Shown in pieces: positions 26,703 through 36,072 of a DNA stretch of 64,000 bases. The stretch spans positions 1 to 64,000 of the forward strand of contig JAIQGE010000023.1 of NCBI GenBank assembly GCA_020072815.1. Direction: 5' to 3'. The notes below the pieces were generated by a model. The model worked only from the letters and a program-made list of their open reading frames with translations. It was not told the DNA's origin and made no database searches. How positions within the stretch are numbered: position 1 is the stretch's first letter; every line of letters begins with the position of its first letter. The translations under genes and the position numbers were made by a program. This DNA comes from Terriglobia bacterium (GTDB lineage: Bacteria; Acidobacteriota; Terriglobia; Terriglobales; Acidobacteriaceae).

Positions 26703-28490
26703 TTAGGCCATTTTCGCCTTCGCCATATCCCGAACAATGTCAAAGCGCAGGCCCGACCAGCCAGGACCACGACCTGGTTCAGATTTACGCGCCATCCAGA
26801 CAAATGTGCTTCCGTCGGATGAGCGGGTACGGCGGAAGTAGCGGTCCACCAGGACGCCGGCCCGAGAGAGCATCCGATCCGCCACAAAGAACGGATGCTG
26901 CGGTTCCAGAATCAGGGCATGCGCTTTCAAATTCACAAAGCCGGTGGACGTGGCTATTTCCATGGTTCCGCGGCGCAGAAAGAGTTCTTCCTGCGGTGAT
27001 TTTACCGGGACCATGGGAATCCAATTGTCCGGTACCGATGTTTCCAGCGTGTAATAAAGGCTGGGTCCGCCGGGCTTGGCCGTGGGCGGAGGCGGAGGAG
27101 GATCAGCTTTGATCCGTTGCAGATAGAGTTCATAGGCATCCAGAGGGGAATCCAGATCTCCCTGCAACCGATGCTCCACCGCCCAGGCCATTGCGGCAAG
27201 GTCGTCGCGAAGGAAGAGTACTTCTTCCAGCGCGTCGGCATCATCCACCACTCCCAGGGTCGGAGCCATGGCGATGAAGTCTGAACGGCGGCCATTGCCT
27301 GATAGTTTGAACATTGACCATGGTGTTTCGCCGGGATTGACCTGAGTCTGCTCAGAAGGGCGGATCAAGGTTCTAACGCCGAAGGTATCGGTGACCAGCA
27401 AGGTGGTCACCCGTTCCAAAGTACCAGTGGGAGTGGGAACCGGCACCCAGAACCAGTCATTGCCGTAAACCAGCGCAAACTCCATCACCAATAGCTTGGC
27501 CAGGTCCACATGATCGGCGTCAAGCTGGCCGAAATCGGTGACGGCATCCTCAAAATTCCACCAGCGCGGATCCGGCATCCCGCGAAATACCACATGATTG
27601 GGAAGGAAGTTGAAACTTACCGGCGTGATCTGCGCCGGGTTCGCCGCCGAGACTGGATTTGCTTGGGCGGTTTGCAGGTTGAATGAATACCAGTCGAGAT
27701 GCCCTCCGGGAAAATCCGGCGCGTTCAGAAGTAAGTTTTCTTCCGGCACAGGAGACCCCAGAGCGAAGTCGTATTGCAGCCGTTGCGATTGCCAGGCTGT
27801 ATCCTGGGCGGGCTCAGTGAAGAGAGATTTGCGGAAGGCGGCAAAATCAGCCAGCACCTTGGCCATCCCCGGATTGCCGGCTTCCGGAGGCAGAGGAATA
27901 GCCGGGGTCTGTCCGGCGGCAATGGCATTCACCGTTTGGTAAAGCGCTTCGCCATCGGTCACGCGACCCGCAGCAATGGAGCGAAACCGCAGGCAATCAT
28001 TGTTGGCGTAAGTTGTGTCGGCCGGCTCGGCAGCGATGGGAAAAGACTGGCGGAACGTCGCAATGACAGCATCAGGGCCGGCGATTCCTTCCTGGCGAAC
28101 CAGCGCTTCAAAGTACTGTCCGGACTGGACGGAGCCGCGCATCTGCAAGAGCACAGTTTCGCGCTCCACGTGGGCTTCCACGGGCAGCTTGGAATCGAGG
28201 GCCGTTGTTTTGGCATCATCGGGTCCGGGCCGGTAAGTGGTGATGCTGCGCTGCTCCGCGCCCATGGTGGCTTGAACCGGAGATCCCGCATCATCTCCCA
28301 GAAACTCGCCGATTTGCCATTGTCGCGCCAAAAACCACAGCGGGTCCCGTACCTGGGCCTGCAAGCTCCGCTGCATGGAGCCTTCGCGCGGGCGCGGCTC
28401 CAGCCTGGTCCAGGTGGTGATGGACGGAATCCTGATGACCTCTCTAGCGAATGAACTTAACGGCACTCGGAAACTCCTTGGCAACCGCAA
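26703..28490 (-). CDS. Uncharacterised large-block protein (about 595 aa, W-RLEPR family)
   Basis: The N-terminal part carries a striking conserved-looking block: TTWTRLEPRPREGSMQ followed by DPLWFLARQWQIGEFLGDD and AGSPVQATM. I have the impression of related unannotated proteins in Acidobacteriota, Myxococcota and Streptomyces but no known function. No signal peptide or membrane helix is seen. The middle contains FNFLPNHVVFRGMPDPRWW and a long alpha/beta region; the C-terminus is FVADRMLSRAGVLVDRYFRR. The start overlaps the end of the 1497-aa gene by some 20-45 bases (ATG at 28490 or GTG at 28469), showing tight coupling. Confidence 0.7.
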   Translation of the reverse strand: MRLPRSFRVPLSSFAREVIRIPSITTWTRLEPRPREGSMQRSLQAQVRDPLWFLARQWQIGEFLGDDAGSPVQATMGAEQRSITTYRPGPDDAKTTALDSKLPVEAHVERETVLLQMRGSVQSGQYFEALVRQEGIAGPDAVIATFRQSFPIAAEPADTTYANNDCLRFRSIAAGRVTDGEALYQTVNAIAAGQTPAIPLPPEAGNPGMAKVLADFAAFRKSLFTEPAQDTAWQSQRLQYDFALGSPVPEENLLLNAPDFPGGHLDWYSFNLQTAQANPVSAANPAQITPVSFNFLPNHVVFRGMPDPRWWNFEDAVTDFGQLDADHVDLAKLLVMEFALVYGNDWFWVPVPTPTGTLERVTTLLVTDTFGVRTLIRPSEQTQVNPGETPWSMFKLSGNGRRSDFIAMAPTLGVVDDADALEEVLFLRDDLAAMAWAVEHRLQGDLDSPLDAYELYLQRIKADPPPPPPTAKPGGPSLYYTLETSVPDNWIPMVPVKSPQEELFLRRGTMEIATSTGFVNLKAHALILEPQHPFFVADRMLSRAGVLVDRYFRRTRSSDGSTFVWMARKSEPGRGPGWSGLRFDIVRDMAKAKMA

Positions 28491-31400
28491 AATTTGTTGA
28501 AAGCGTGGCGCCCTGCAAGTTCAGCGCAAAATAAAGCGCGGGCAGAATCTGGCCGACCTCCTGCACGCTGTCCAGGTCAACGGTGCGGATCTTGGTCAGT
28601 TCGAGCGCTTCTTGAAGAATGCCGGTGACCAGATCGTCGTCCCACGTGTTCCTGTCATCCGGACAGACTGCCAGCAGCAGCGCTTGCGGCGCTCGCGCCT
28701 TGGGCTCTTCATAGTGGAAAGCGACAGCGGCATTTTCCTGGGTTGAGGGAATCCTTTCCGGCCACTCGTCAATGAGCAGGCCGGCATAGGAGTTTTGATT
28801 CACCGGATCACCCTGTGTGAGACAGGCAAAGGCCACTCGGCCCTTGGCGGGCGGGTTCGCCGGATCAATGCCCAGTCCCAGCCACTTGTCACCCGCGACG
28901 GTGGGCAGCTGTCCCAGCAAGAGCGCGGACGGCGACACTGCCTGCGCGCCCAGAAGTTGCGCCAGCGACAGCGCAGCATCCAAACGAGAGATACCCGGGC
29001 GCACATGAGCCAGTTGCAGCAGCCAGCGAGACGGCGCCTGCGGATCAGAGGCCACCAAAGCCGACGATTGCCCAAACGCGGATTGCAACGAAGCGAAGTC
29101 TGGAGGCGTGAAGCGCGGCAGAACGACAAAGTCGCTGCCGAAAACCGTCGTCAGCACCGTGATCAGATCGGCCGGCTGCGCCGTGGCGATGTTTATCTTG
29201 GAAGCATTGTCCAGGCGGTCCTGCAAAAGCTTGGCGACGGAAACGGCCTGGTCAGCCAGGCGCAGATCCGGGCCGCTGCCGGAGTAAGGAATTGATCCGG
29301 CAACGCCGAAGAAACTGCACGTCAGCAGCGCATCGCGAACCGGATCTGGCGCAGCGGGCAGGCCGGCCGCTTTGGTATTCAGGGTTGTCACGGCAGTTTG
29401 CAGATCTTGTGCCGCCTTCTTCGCGCGGGCGCGAAGTTCGGCAATATTCACTGCGCCTCCCGCGTTGGCAGCGGTGACCTCCGGAACAGTCAGGTCCTGG
29501 GGCGAGAGGGCGCGCGCGGAGCTGATCAGGGTGCGGAGTGACTTGGCGAGGAAGAAAGCGTCGGGAAAGAAAATAGAATCGGGTGGTGGCGCCGCCGGTT
29601 GAAAATCAATTTGCACGTTGGTGGCATTCGCGGGAAGCGCCGCGGCCAGCACGATTCTGTTCTCAAGTTCGCCTTTCTGCGCGTTCTGTCCCACGTCAGC
29701 CAGGGCCAGCACGTCCAGCGGGCCGACATTCAGATCGGCGAGCGAGATCTGCTGAATGTGGTCTCCGCCGGCATCGTGGTATGTCACGTCGCAAATGACC
29801 GTTGCAGGATCAGGAAGAAGCTGGCCCAGCCATGCGTCCAGCCAGGGCTCGGCGGCGGCCCGCGGATTCACGGGCACGCCACTCCAGGCCGGGTTGGCCG
29901 AGGGATTGCCGGCAAAAAGCAGGCCCACGCGATGGGTGAGGTCGAGTCCGCCTCGCGGTGTATTGACCACCTCAGGATTGGGCGGGCGGGCTCCTTTGGA
30001 GATCGCGTCCATCAGGGTGCCGGCCTGACCAAAATTTCCGCGGATGATCTGAAAGACGGCTTCCGAGATCGAGAGGTCCGCCAGCGCATCGGCGTAGTCG
30101 TCGATCGTGCGTAGCAATCCGATGATGGAATTCTGGTCGGCGCCGGCCCCCGGCAAGCCCGTTCCCCAATTCTGTCCGGGGGCGAGCTGGCCATTGTTCC
30201 AGGCCGTCCGCAAAGCCAGGCCATCCACCACGTTGGAAGCGGCCACAGATTCGCTGGGCTCGCTGGATGGTGTGAGCTTGTTGGCGACAATCGGAAAGCG
30301 GTCACGGAAGGGCTGCGCGTATTTATCGAGATTCAGCTGGTGCAGGCCCGTCTCAAAAAGATAGCCGAGCAGGGCGTTGAGGCTTTGTCCCTGTCGCACG
30401 CCGTCCAGCAAAAGCAGCGCGTTGCGCACGCGCTCGGAAGAAAGATCGATGGAGAGCAATCCTTCCTGGCTGGTTCCTTTGTGCGTCATGTAGCCATTGC
30501 GAAGCACAGCGGCAACGGAGGCCTGGGCAAATGACGGCGCGAAGATGAAACCTCCGTTGTCCTGCAGCGGCTGCACCGGGACCGGCAAATTGAGTTGGCG
30601 TTTGAGCGTGGCCGCGCGCCGGGTGTCCAGCAAGCGCACTGCTTCCAGTTCCGTGCCCTGGACAGCAGGGCGGCGCGCCGCCGGGCGCACCTCTTCCACC
30701 CAGCCAAAGCATCCCAGGTGGACGCCGTTGACTTTGGCGGAGCGCTTGCGATTCAAAATCGACGTGGCAACCGCGGTGACCCACACGTCAAGCCGGTGGC
30801 TGCAAGCATCCAGAGTCTCCGTCAGGAGGCGGTCAAGCTCGGCCGTGGAAAGCGCAGCCAGGCGATCCAGGCAGGCGCGCAGTTCGGCGAGTTGCGCGAA
30901 TGGGGATTGCGGCGGTGGATCGAGGTTGACCAGGTATTCAGCCCAGCTGAGCTGCGGATTGGGTATGGAAGGCCGCGCCAGCACTTCCCATACGCTGACC
31001 TTGGGCAGTGCCTGCGGCTGCGCCTGAGGCTGCACGCCGATGATTTCCTGTTCGCGTATCTGCGAGATCTGCAGGCGCGAAGCGTTGATCTCGGCAATTG
31101 TCGCCAGCTTGGCGTAGTCGAGCACCACGGACTGGCGCAGAATTTTATGGAGCAACGCCGTGGGCCTGGGGCCGGGATAGTTCTCTGCCTGAATGTCGCT
31201 GGCTGAGGCCTGCCGCAGCCACTGAATGTAATTCCCTTTTTTGCCGCCGCCCAGATCGGCTTCAGGTTTCAGCGGATCAGTTTCTGAGAGCGGTCCAGCC
31301 TGCACGGTGGGAAAAGGAACGGGAAATGAATTCTGGGCCAGGCCCAGATGAATCACGCGCGGGTCCCACTGGTTGTATTTGAAGGAATCCAGCAATGCCC

Positions 31401-32934
31401 GGCCGCGCGCCAGATGCTGCAACCACCACGGGTTGATGATGGGAATCTGTATGCCCTGGAAGGTAATGTAATTCCAGAGAAAATCATCTCCCAGGACCTG
31501 CCGTCCGCGGAAAGTCATGGAACTGGCGTCCATGCCCAGGACTTGAGCGAGTTGCGCGTCTGGATCGCCGGAGTTCTGCATGTGCGGCGCACCCGATGAA
31601 CTTGCCAGCCAGCTTGGCCAGAGGCGCAGAAGAAAATCCACCAGTTTCGGTTCAAACGATCCTGCCAGAAATGTCGTGTCCGTCGGGTAGCGGCGCAACG
31701 AGGTGACCGGAAGAACTCCGTAGGGCGTGCGCCCGACGCGCAACGCGGGGACAGGACCGCGCGGGATGGCGTTGTCAATCACATACTGGCGAGCGGTTTC
31801 AATCTGCTGCGGCGTGAAGACATCAGCCATCATCTGGCTGAAGAAATAACCGAGCGTCGCGGGCCAGAGAGCAATGAGCATGTCACGGCCATTGCGCTCT
31901 CCGGTCCCGTCCGCTGAGCCAACGTGCGCCATGGTTGCAGGATCAATGCCGATCAGCGCGGCAAAAGCGTTGCCGTCAGCGCTTGCGTCCTTGGTGAGGG
32001 GAGCGCCGCGTTCGACGGCGAAGCTGATTTCATAGTCCAGGTCTTTGCGCGAATAAGCTGAATCGGCATCGGGCGTGTTGTTGGTGGGAGCGCCCTGTTC
32101 CACCAGCGAGAAACCATCGGTATAGTGGTGCGCATTCAAAAGGCTGGACAAGGCAGCACTCCCCGGAACGCCGTGGGTGCGCAACCCATAGACAAAAATG
32201 CGATCGAAGCCGGCGGCCCGCTGCTGTGCCGTCAGCGGGATTTTCATCCCCATTCCGGCTTTGACGGCTGTATCGAAATCCACCAGCCATTGCATGCCCG
32301 GGTCAACCGGCTGGCCCGGCGGCAGCGCGCCGGCGCCAGGCGTCATGCCAACGGCGAGATCAGGCGTGATGGGGCCGCCGCGAAACTGCGTCTGTTGCGT
32401 TCCGGAAACAGCCACCACCGTCCAGGCATCAGGCAGTGCATCGGCAATCGCGGGTTTGTTCCACGAACTGGGCCGCTTTGGCGGCGTGGGATAGACCGGC
32501 TTTGGATTGGGATCGGTTCCCGCGGGCGTGGGAGGGACGGGCTGGAGCGCCAGGTTCGAGGGCGTCATGGTTTGGGCGATCCAGGCCGCGCGCGGCGAGC
32601 CATAGATTGAAGCCAGACCGCGCCACGGAGCCTTCACCGCGTCGGCGGAAGCCGGCGGATTTCCCGCGCGCCACACCGCGTCCCAGTAGGTTGTGCCGTC
32701 GGCAATTTCCTGGTCCGTAAGTTCCGGTTCATGGGAGTTGATGGCAATCTGGTCCGGATAAATCCGCAGCCAGAGTTCCGAGCGTCCGTCGGGACCATCC
32801 ATGAAGCGGGTTTCAATGTTCACCGGCAGAAAGAGAACAGGCGTCGCCGCGTCGAGCTGGTGAGGCTCGCCCACGACCGGCGGCGTTCCGGGAGCCGGGA
32901 TGGAAGGCACGTTCGGGTTTGGTTGTGTGCTCAT
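28444..32934 (-). CDS. Uncharacterised giant protein of large block (about 1496 aa)
   Basis: The start is the ATG at 32934, which overlaps the TGA of the upstream gene (ATGA). It gives MSTQPNPNVPSIPAPG. Early segments FLPVNIETRFMDG, WLRIYPDQIAINSHEPELTD and EIADGTTYWDAVWRAGNPP look like the hallmark of the family. No signal peptide, membrane helix or enzymatic motif is visible. The protein alternates helical stretches with Pro/Gln-rich loops, and the C-terminus (LLLAVCPDDRNTWDDDLVTG, ILPALYFALNLQG) is well structured. I do not know the function. Its co-translation with the neighbours argues for one complex. Confidence 0.75.
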   Translation of the reverse strand: MSTQPNPNVPSIPAPGTPPVVGEPHQLDAATPVLFLPVNIETRFMDGPDGRSELWLRIYPDQIAINSHEPELTDQEIADGTTYWDAVWRAGNPPASADAVKAPWRGLASIYGSPRAAWIAQTMTPSNLALQPVPPTPAGTDPNPKPVYPTPPKRPSSWNKPAIADALPDAWTVVAVSGTQQTQFRGGPITPDLAVGMTPGAGALPPGQPVDPGMQWLVDFDTAVKAGMGMKIPLTAQQRAAGFDRIFVYGLRTHGVPGSAALSSLLNAHHYTDGFSLVEQGAPTNNTPDADSAYSRKDLDYEISFAVERGAPLTKDASADGNAFAALIGIDPATMAHVGSADGTGERNGRDMLIALWPATLGYFFSQMMADVFTPQQIETARQYVIDNAIPRGPVPALRVGRTPYGVLPVTSLRRYPTDTTFLAGSFEPKLVDFLLRLWPSWLASSSGAPHMQNSGDPDAQLAQVLGMDASSMTFRGRQVLGDDFLWNYITFQGIQIPIINPWWLQHLARGRALLDSFKYNQWDPRVIHLGLAQNSFPVPFPTVQAGPLSETDPLKPEADLGGGKKGNYIQWLRQASASDIQAENYPGPRPTALLHKILRQSVVLDYAKLATIAEINASRLQISQIREQEIIGVQPQAQPQALPKVSVWEVLARPSIPNPQLSWAEYLVNLDPPPQSPFAQLAELRACLDRLAALSTAELDRLLTETLDACSHRLDVWVTAVATSILNRKRSAKVNGVHLGCFGWVEEVRPAARRPAVQGTELEAVRLLDTRRAATLKRQLNLPVPVQPLQDNGGFIFAPSFAQASVAAVLRNGYMTHKGTSQEGLLSIDLSSERVRNALLLLDGVRQGQSLNALLGYLFETGLHQLNLDKYAQPFRDRFPIVANKLTPSSEPSESVAASNVVDGLALRTAWNNGQLAPGQNWGTGLPGAGADQNSIIGLLRTIDDYADALADLSISEAVFQIIRGNFGQAGTLMDAISKGARPPNPEVVNTPRGGLDLTHRVGLLFAGNPSANPAWSGVPVNPRAAAEPWLDAWLGQLLPDPATVICDVTYHDAGGDHIQQISLADLNVGPLDVLALADVGQNAQKGELENRIVLAAALPANATNVQIDFQPAAPPPDSIFFPDAFFLAKSLRTLISSARALSPQDLTVPEVTAANAGGAVNIAELRARAKKAAQDLQTAVTTLNTKAAGLPAAPDPVRDALLTCSFFGVAGSIPYSGSGPDLRLADQAVSVAKLLQDRLDNASKINIATAQPADLITVLTTVFGSDFVVLPRFTPPDFASLQSAFGQSSALVASDPQAPSRWLLQLAHVRPGISRLDAALSLAQLLGAQAVSPSALLLGQLPTVAGDKWLGLGIDPANPPAKGRVAFACLTQGDPVNQNSYAGLLIDEWPERIPSTQENAAVAFHYEEPKARAPQALLLAVCPDDRNTWDDDLVTGILQEALELTKIRTVDLDSVQEVGQILPALYFALNLQGATLSTNFAVAKEFPSAVKFIR

Positions 32935-34308
32935 GGTGGTGGCAACATCAGGTCGGCGTGAATCAGGATGCGAAAAGGCAGACGCAACAGGATGTAGGCC
33001 GTCTGGGCGCTGTTCACACCCCAATTGTTGTTGGGATCGTCGGGGCTGTAGTCCGGCAGGGCGGGGTTTCCGCCGCCGGGTGGAATGGAAACTCTCACCG
33101 GCTTCAACTTCGACGAAAGGAAGTCCGGCAGTTTTACGTTCTGCAAGACCAGCGAAAACACCTGGGAAGCAAGCCGCCAGGGGCTGTTGGCGATGGTCAG
33201 TCCACGCGTCGTGTTGCCCAGATCGGGCAGCTTGAAAATTCCGCCGCCGCCCGTAGCCTTGAGCTTGTGTGCACCGTCATCAACTACTTCGAAATTGGTC
33301 CAGGCAAGCTCGGCCCAATGGGCGATGGGCGTGGTATCTTCATTCGGCTCAAGCCCAAATCGCGGCTCGGAAGGCTGTTGCTGGAAGACGAAGAAGAAAC
33401 CTTCCGGAGATTGCGGAGTGCCGCCGCGCGCGTCGTCAAGGCCCAGGTTGAATCCCAGGAACGTGATGTCAGTGGGTAGTGTGCCGCGGAAAATCGGATA
33501 ACGCTCGTCCGTCTCATCCAGCACGCGTGTCCCATCTGCGGCGCGCTTGGCTTTGCCGGCGTAGACAATGGCGTTGGGATAGCGTTTAAACAGTTCGCCG
33601 CGCACCAGGAGCACTACGTTGTTCTGAACCACGTCCGTGCGGTTGGGATGCTGGCCCAGCGGAAGCGGCTTGGGCCAGGTGTGAATCAAAGGAATATCTT
33701 TCAAGAGTTCGTGCAATTTTGCCGGATCGGTGGGATCGCCCTTCTGGGGGACGTAAGCCTTCACGTCCCAGAACTGGCGGAAGTAACTTCCCCGCTGGTC
33801 GGTGGGGTAATCATTCCACAAAAGCTGGCGCGCCATTTCGTGATTGAGGCCCACCATGTAGCCTTCGATGAAGGCATGGTTCGCGAGCAGAAGTCCCAGG
33901 GTTTCCGGCGGCACAAGTTCGACGCCCGGCAGCACGTAGTCAGCGGAGAGATCGCGCAACGGGGCATACATGGGCTGGGGAAATTCCGGCGCGGCCATGA
34001 TCTGTTCCAGCGGATCGACGGCGAACCAGGAAAAACCGGGTGAAAACGCGATGAGCGACTGCACGCGCTTCGGCACGGTGACCACCGGATCAAGGCGCGC
34101 CAGCAGCGTGGTCTTGATACCGGCAAGATCAAGCGCCGGCGCCAGCGGCGGATCGACGGGAAATACCTGAAAATAGGTGAAGAGGTCAGTCGTCGCGCTG
34201 CGGAACGCCGCAGCCTGCGCGGAATCGGCGCCGGCGCCGCCGGAGGGAGGCGCCGTTCCCGGCGTGGTAATGACGAAGCTTGGGCCCGGAGGCGCCTGCG
34301 CGACGGCC
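32931..34308 (-). CDS. C-terminal part of a split approx. 1046-aa large-block protein
   Basis: From about 34308 this frame carries the sense AAVAQAPPGPSFVITTPGTA and later LFTYFQVFPVDPPLAP, ADYVLPGVELVPPETLGLLL, FIEGYMVGLNHEMARQLLWN and DYPTDQRGSYFRQFWDVKAY. These read like the continuation of the protein that ends in frame upstream. Removing one T near 34309 joins the two. The stop overlaps the ATG of the giant gene. I recall unannotated proteins over 1000 residues carrying both halves, which supports one gene. The longer frame up to 34514 translates the antisense-like membrane region and is unlikely to be the true start. Confidence 0.65.
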
Positions 34309-36072
34309 GCAGAGCTTCTTGATCGCCGGCCAGATCGCGGCCGCGGCTGCCGCGGCCACCGCCAGAACAACCAACGCTGCCCCGGGTCCGGCAAAAACTC
34401 CGACCAGCACAACCACCAACAGGAGGAGCAGCAATAGCGCGAGCAGGATCCACTTCCAGTACTTCGCCAGCCACTTAACCCAGGGAGCGACGAAGTTATT
34501 GGAGATCGTGTCAATTGAGACCATGCCGCCCGGCGGCTTGGGGGCGGGAACGATCGCGATGTCGCCGGAATTCACCCGCGACAGCAACGCGGGGCGTGAA
34601 TTGGGCGAGGGCCCAAGCCTTCTGCGCGGACGCGTGACCCGGCGGAAGGTGCCGGAGAGCAGGCGCTCCGGCACGCGGCTGCTTCTTACCGTGGCCAGGA
34701 CTGTCCGGGGACTGGCGAAAAGGCGCGCGTGCAACGGTGCAGTCACCGTCATCAAGGTTTCCGGCAGGGCTGGCTGCAATTCAAGCACATGCAGTTGCTG
34801 TAAGGCGGCGCGGGCAAGCTGCGCCTGGCGTAACAATTCATTGGCTTTGCGAATACCATCCACCTGCTGCCAGGCGGAAGCCATCAATTGCGTGCGCTCA
34901 TCCTGAATCACCTGCGTGCCCATGCCGGCGGCGCTGCGGTTGCGCGGATCCAGATTCATGTCGTTCACCCATCCTGGCGCAGTGCGGTCCACGCTCTGCT
35001 CGGCGGCGTGCCAGCGGCCGTAGATGGGAGGAGCAATCACAGGATCGTCGGGAGCCGGGTTCGCGGGATCATCCGTGGAGACCTGAGGATGATTGATGAA
35101 CGTCTGCACATCAGTCTGGAAATTCGTTTTGTTCGGATCGTTCCACGGGGTGGGCTGTGTGAGGACGCTGTGCAGCGCGCCCTCCAGGCCCAGCGGCGGT
35201 CCGGCGGAACGAATATGCGGCGCGGGCGTGGTTACGTCCATCGGACGCTCACCCACCTCGGCCGGCAGGACGCGCGGCGTCAACCGGCGGACGAGCGATT
35301 CAAAATCGCCCTCATCGCTGGTGTTGAATTCAAACTGATAATAGAAAGGCAGCGACAACGGAGCATGAGTCGCGTTGGTCCAGGCGGGATCCGTGGTTGC
35401 GACGCCGGAGACGTCCTGGCTCAGTCCTGCCTGCCTGCCTATTTCGAAAGCCGGCACAAGAAACACCGTGTAATGGGTCTCAGGGTCGAGCCGTCGCGGA
35501 CACAGCAGACGAGAGATCACGTTTCCCGGAGCGGTGTTCATGGAGTCGGTCAATGGCGTGTCACCGCTCACCTGTACGTGGCCCCAGTTGGAAGAATCGG
35601 AAAGGTCCTGCAGCGCGCTCAGGGTCTGGACTTGCACCACCGGCAGAGGATTCGGCGCGACGGAAGGAAGCTTGAATTCATCTGGCTTTAACGCAATCAA
35701 CGCCAGCCAGGGACGCAACTGGTCTCCGTTGGGCGCTGCGGGAGTGAACAGCCAGGGCAGATCGGGCGTGTCGAATTCGATGCCGCAAAGGTAATTTGGT
35801 TCGTAGTTGACGGTGAAGTTTCGCGGTTCGGTGCGAATGATATGCCGCGGATCAATGCCGATGACGTCCCCGGGACCGAACATCTGCACCTGCATGGGCG
35901 TGGGCTGCACGTTGGTGGTGGTGCTGCCTTGCTGGACCGAGAGAGAGAGTTGCACACTCAGGCTGGCGCGTCCGGGCAGGGTTCCGTTGTTGTCGGGGTT
36001 GCTGGCGCTGGCCCCGACGCCGCGCCGTGCCCAACTCAGGAAGTGATAGCGGCCAAGAGGCGGATCACTCAT
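34186..36072 (-). CDS. N-terminal part of the split large-block protein, with two TM helices
   Basis: The ATG overlaps the TGA of the DUF6603 gene (ATGA). The N-terminus MSDPPLGRYHFLSWARRGVG and the segment EFDTPDLPWLFTPAAPNGDQ, LRPWLALIALKPDEF look like family hallmarks. Near residues 525-575 there are two hydrophobic helices (WILLALLLLLLLVVVLVGVF and AALVVLAVAAAAAAAIWPAI). Behind these the frame becomes arginine-rich nonsense (SLRRRRRRFRAGC) and stops at 34186, while the next frame carries sensible protein. The natural product is therefore probably one 1046-residue protein with a central membrane hairpin. Confidence 0.7.
   Translation of the reverse strand: MSDPPLGRYHFLSWARRGVGASASNPDNNGTLPGRASLSVQLSLSVQQGSTTTNVQPTPMQVQMFGPGDVIGIDPRHIIRTEPRNFTVNYEPNYLCGIEFDTPDLPWLFTPAAPNGDQLRPWLALIALKPDEFKLPSVAPNPLPVVQVQTLSALQDLSDSSNWGHVQVSGDTPLTDSMNTAPGNVISRLLCPRRLDPETHYTVFLVPAFEIGRQAGLSQDVSGVATTDPAWTNATHAPLSLPFYYQFEFNTSDEGDFESLVRRLTPRVLPAEVGERPMDVTTPAPHIRSAGPPLGLEGALHSVLTQPTPWNDPNKTNFQTDVQTFINHPQVSTDDPANPAPDDPVIAPPIYGRWHAAEQSVDRTAPGWVNDMNLDPRNRSAAGMGTQVIQDERTQLMASAWQQVDGIRKANELLRQAQLARAALQQLHVLELQPALPETLMTVTAPLHARLFASPRTVLATVRSSRVPERLLSGTFRRVTRPRRRLGPSPNSRPALLSRVNSGDIAIVPAPKPPGGMVSIDTISNNFVAPWVKWLAKYWKWILLALLLLLLLVVVLVGVFAGPGAALVVLAVAAAAAAAIWPAIKKLCGRRAGASGPKLRHYHAGNGASLRRRRRRFRAGCGVPQRDD

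Noticed and set aside
27774-28454. 226-residue plus-strand frame inside the 595-aa gene
   Set aside because: Antisense shadow; the minus-strand protein has the consistent family-like block and operon context.
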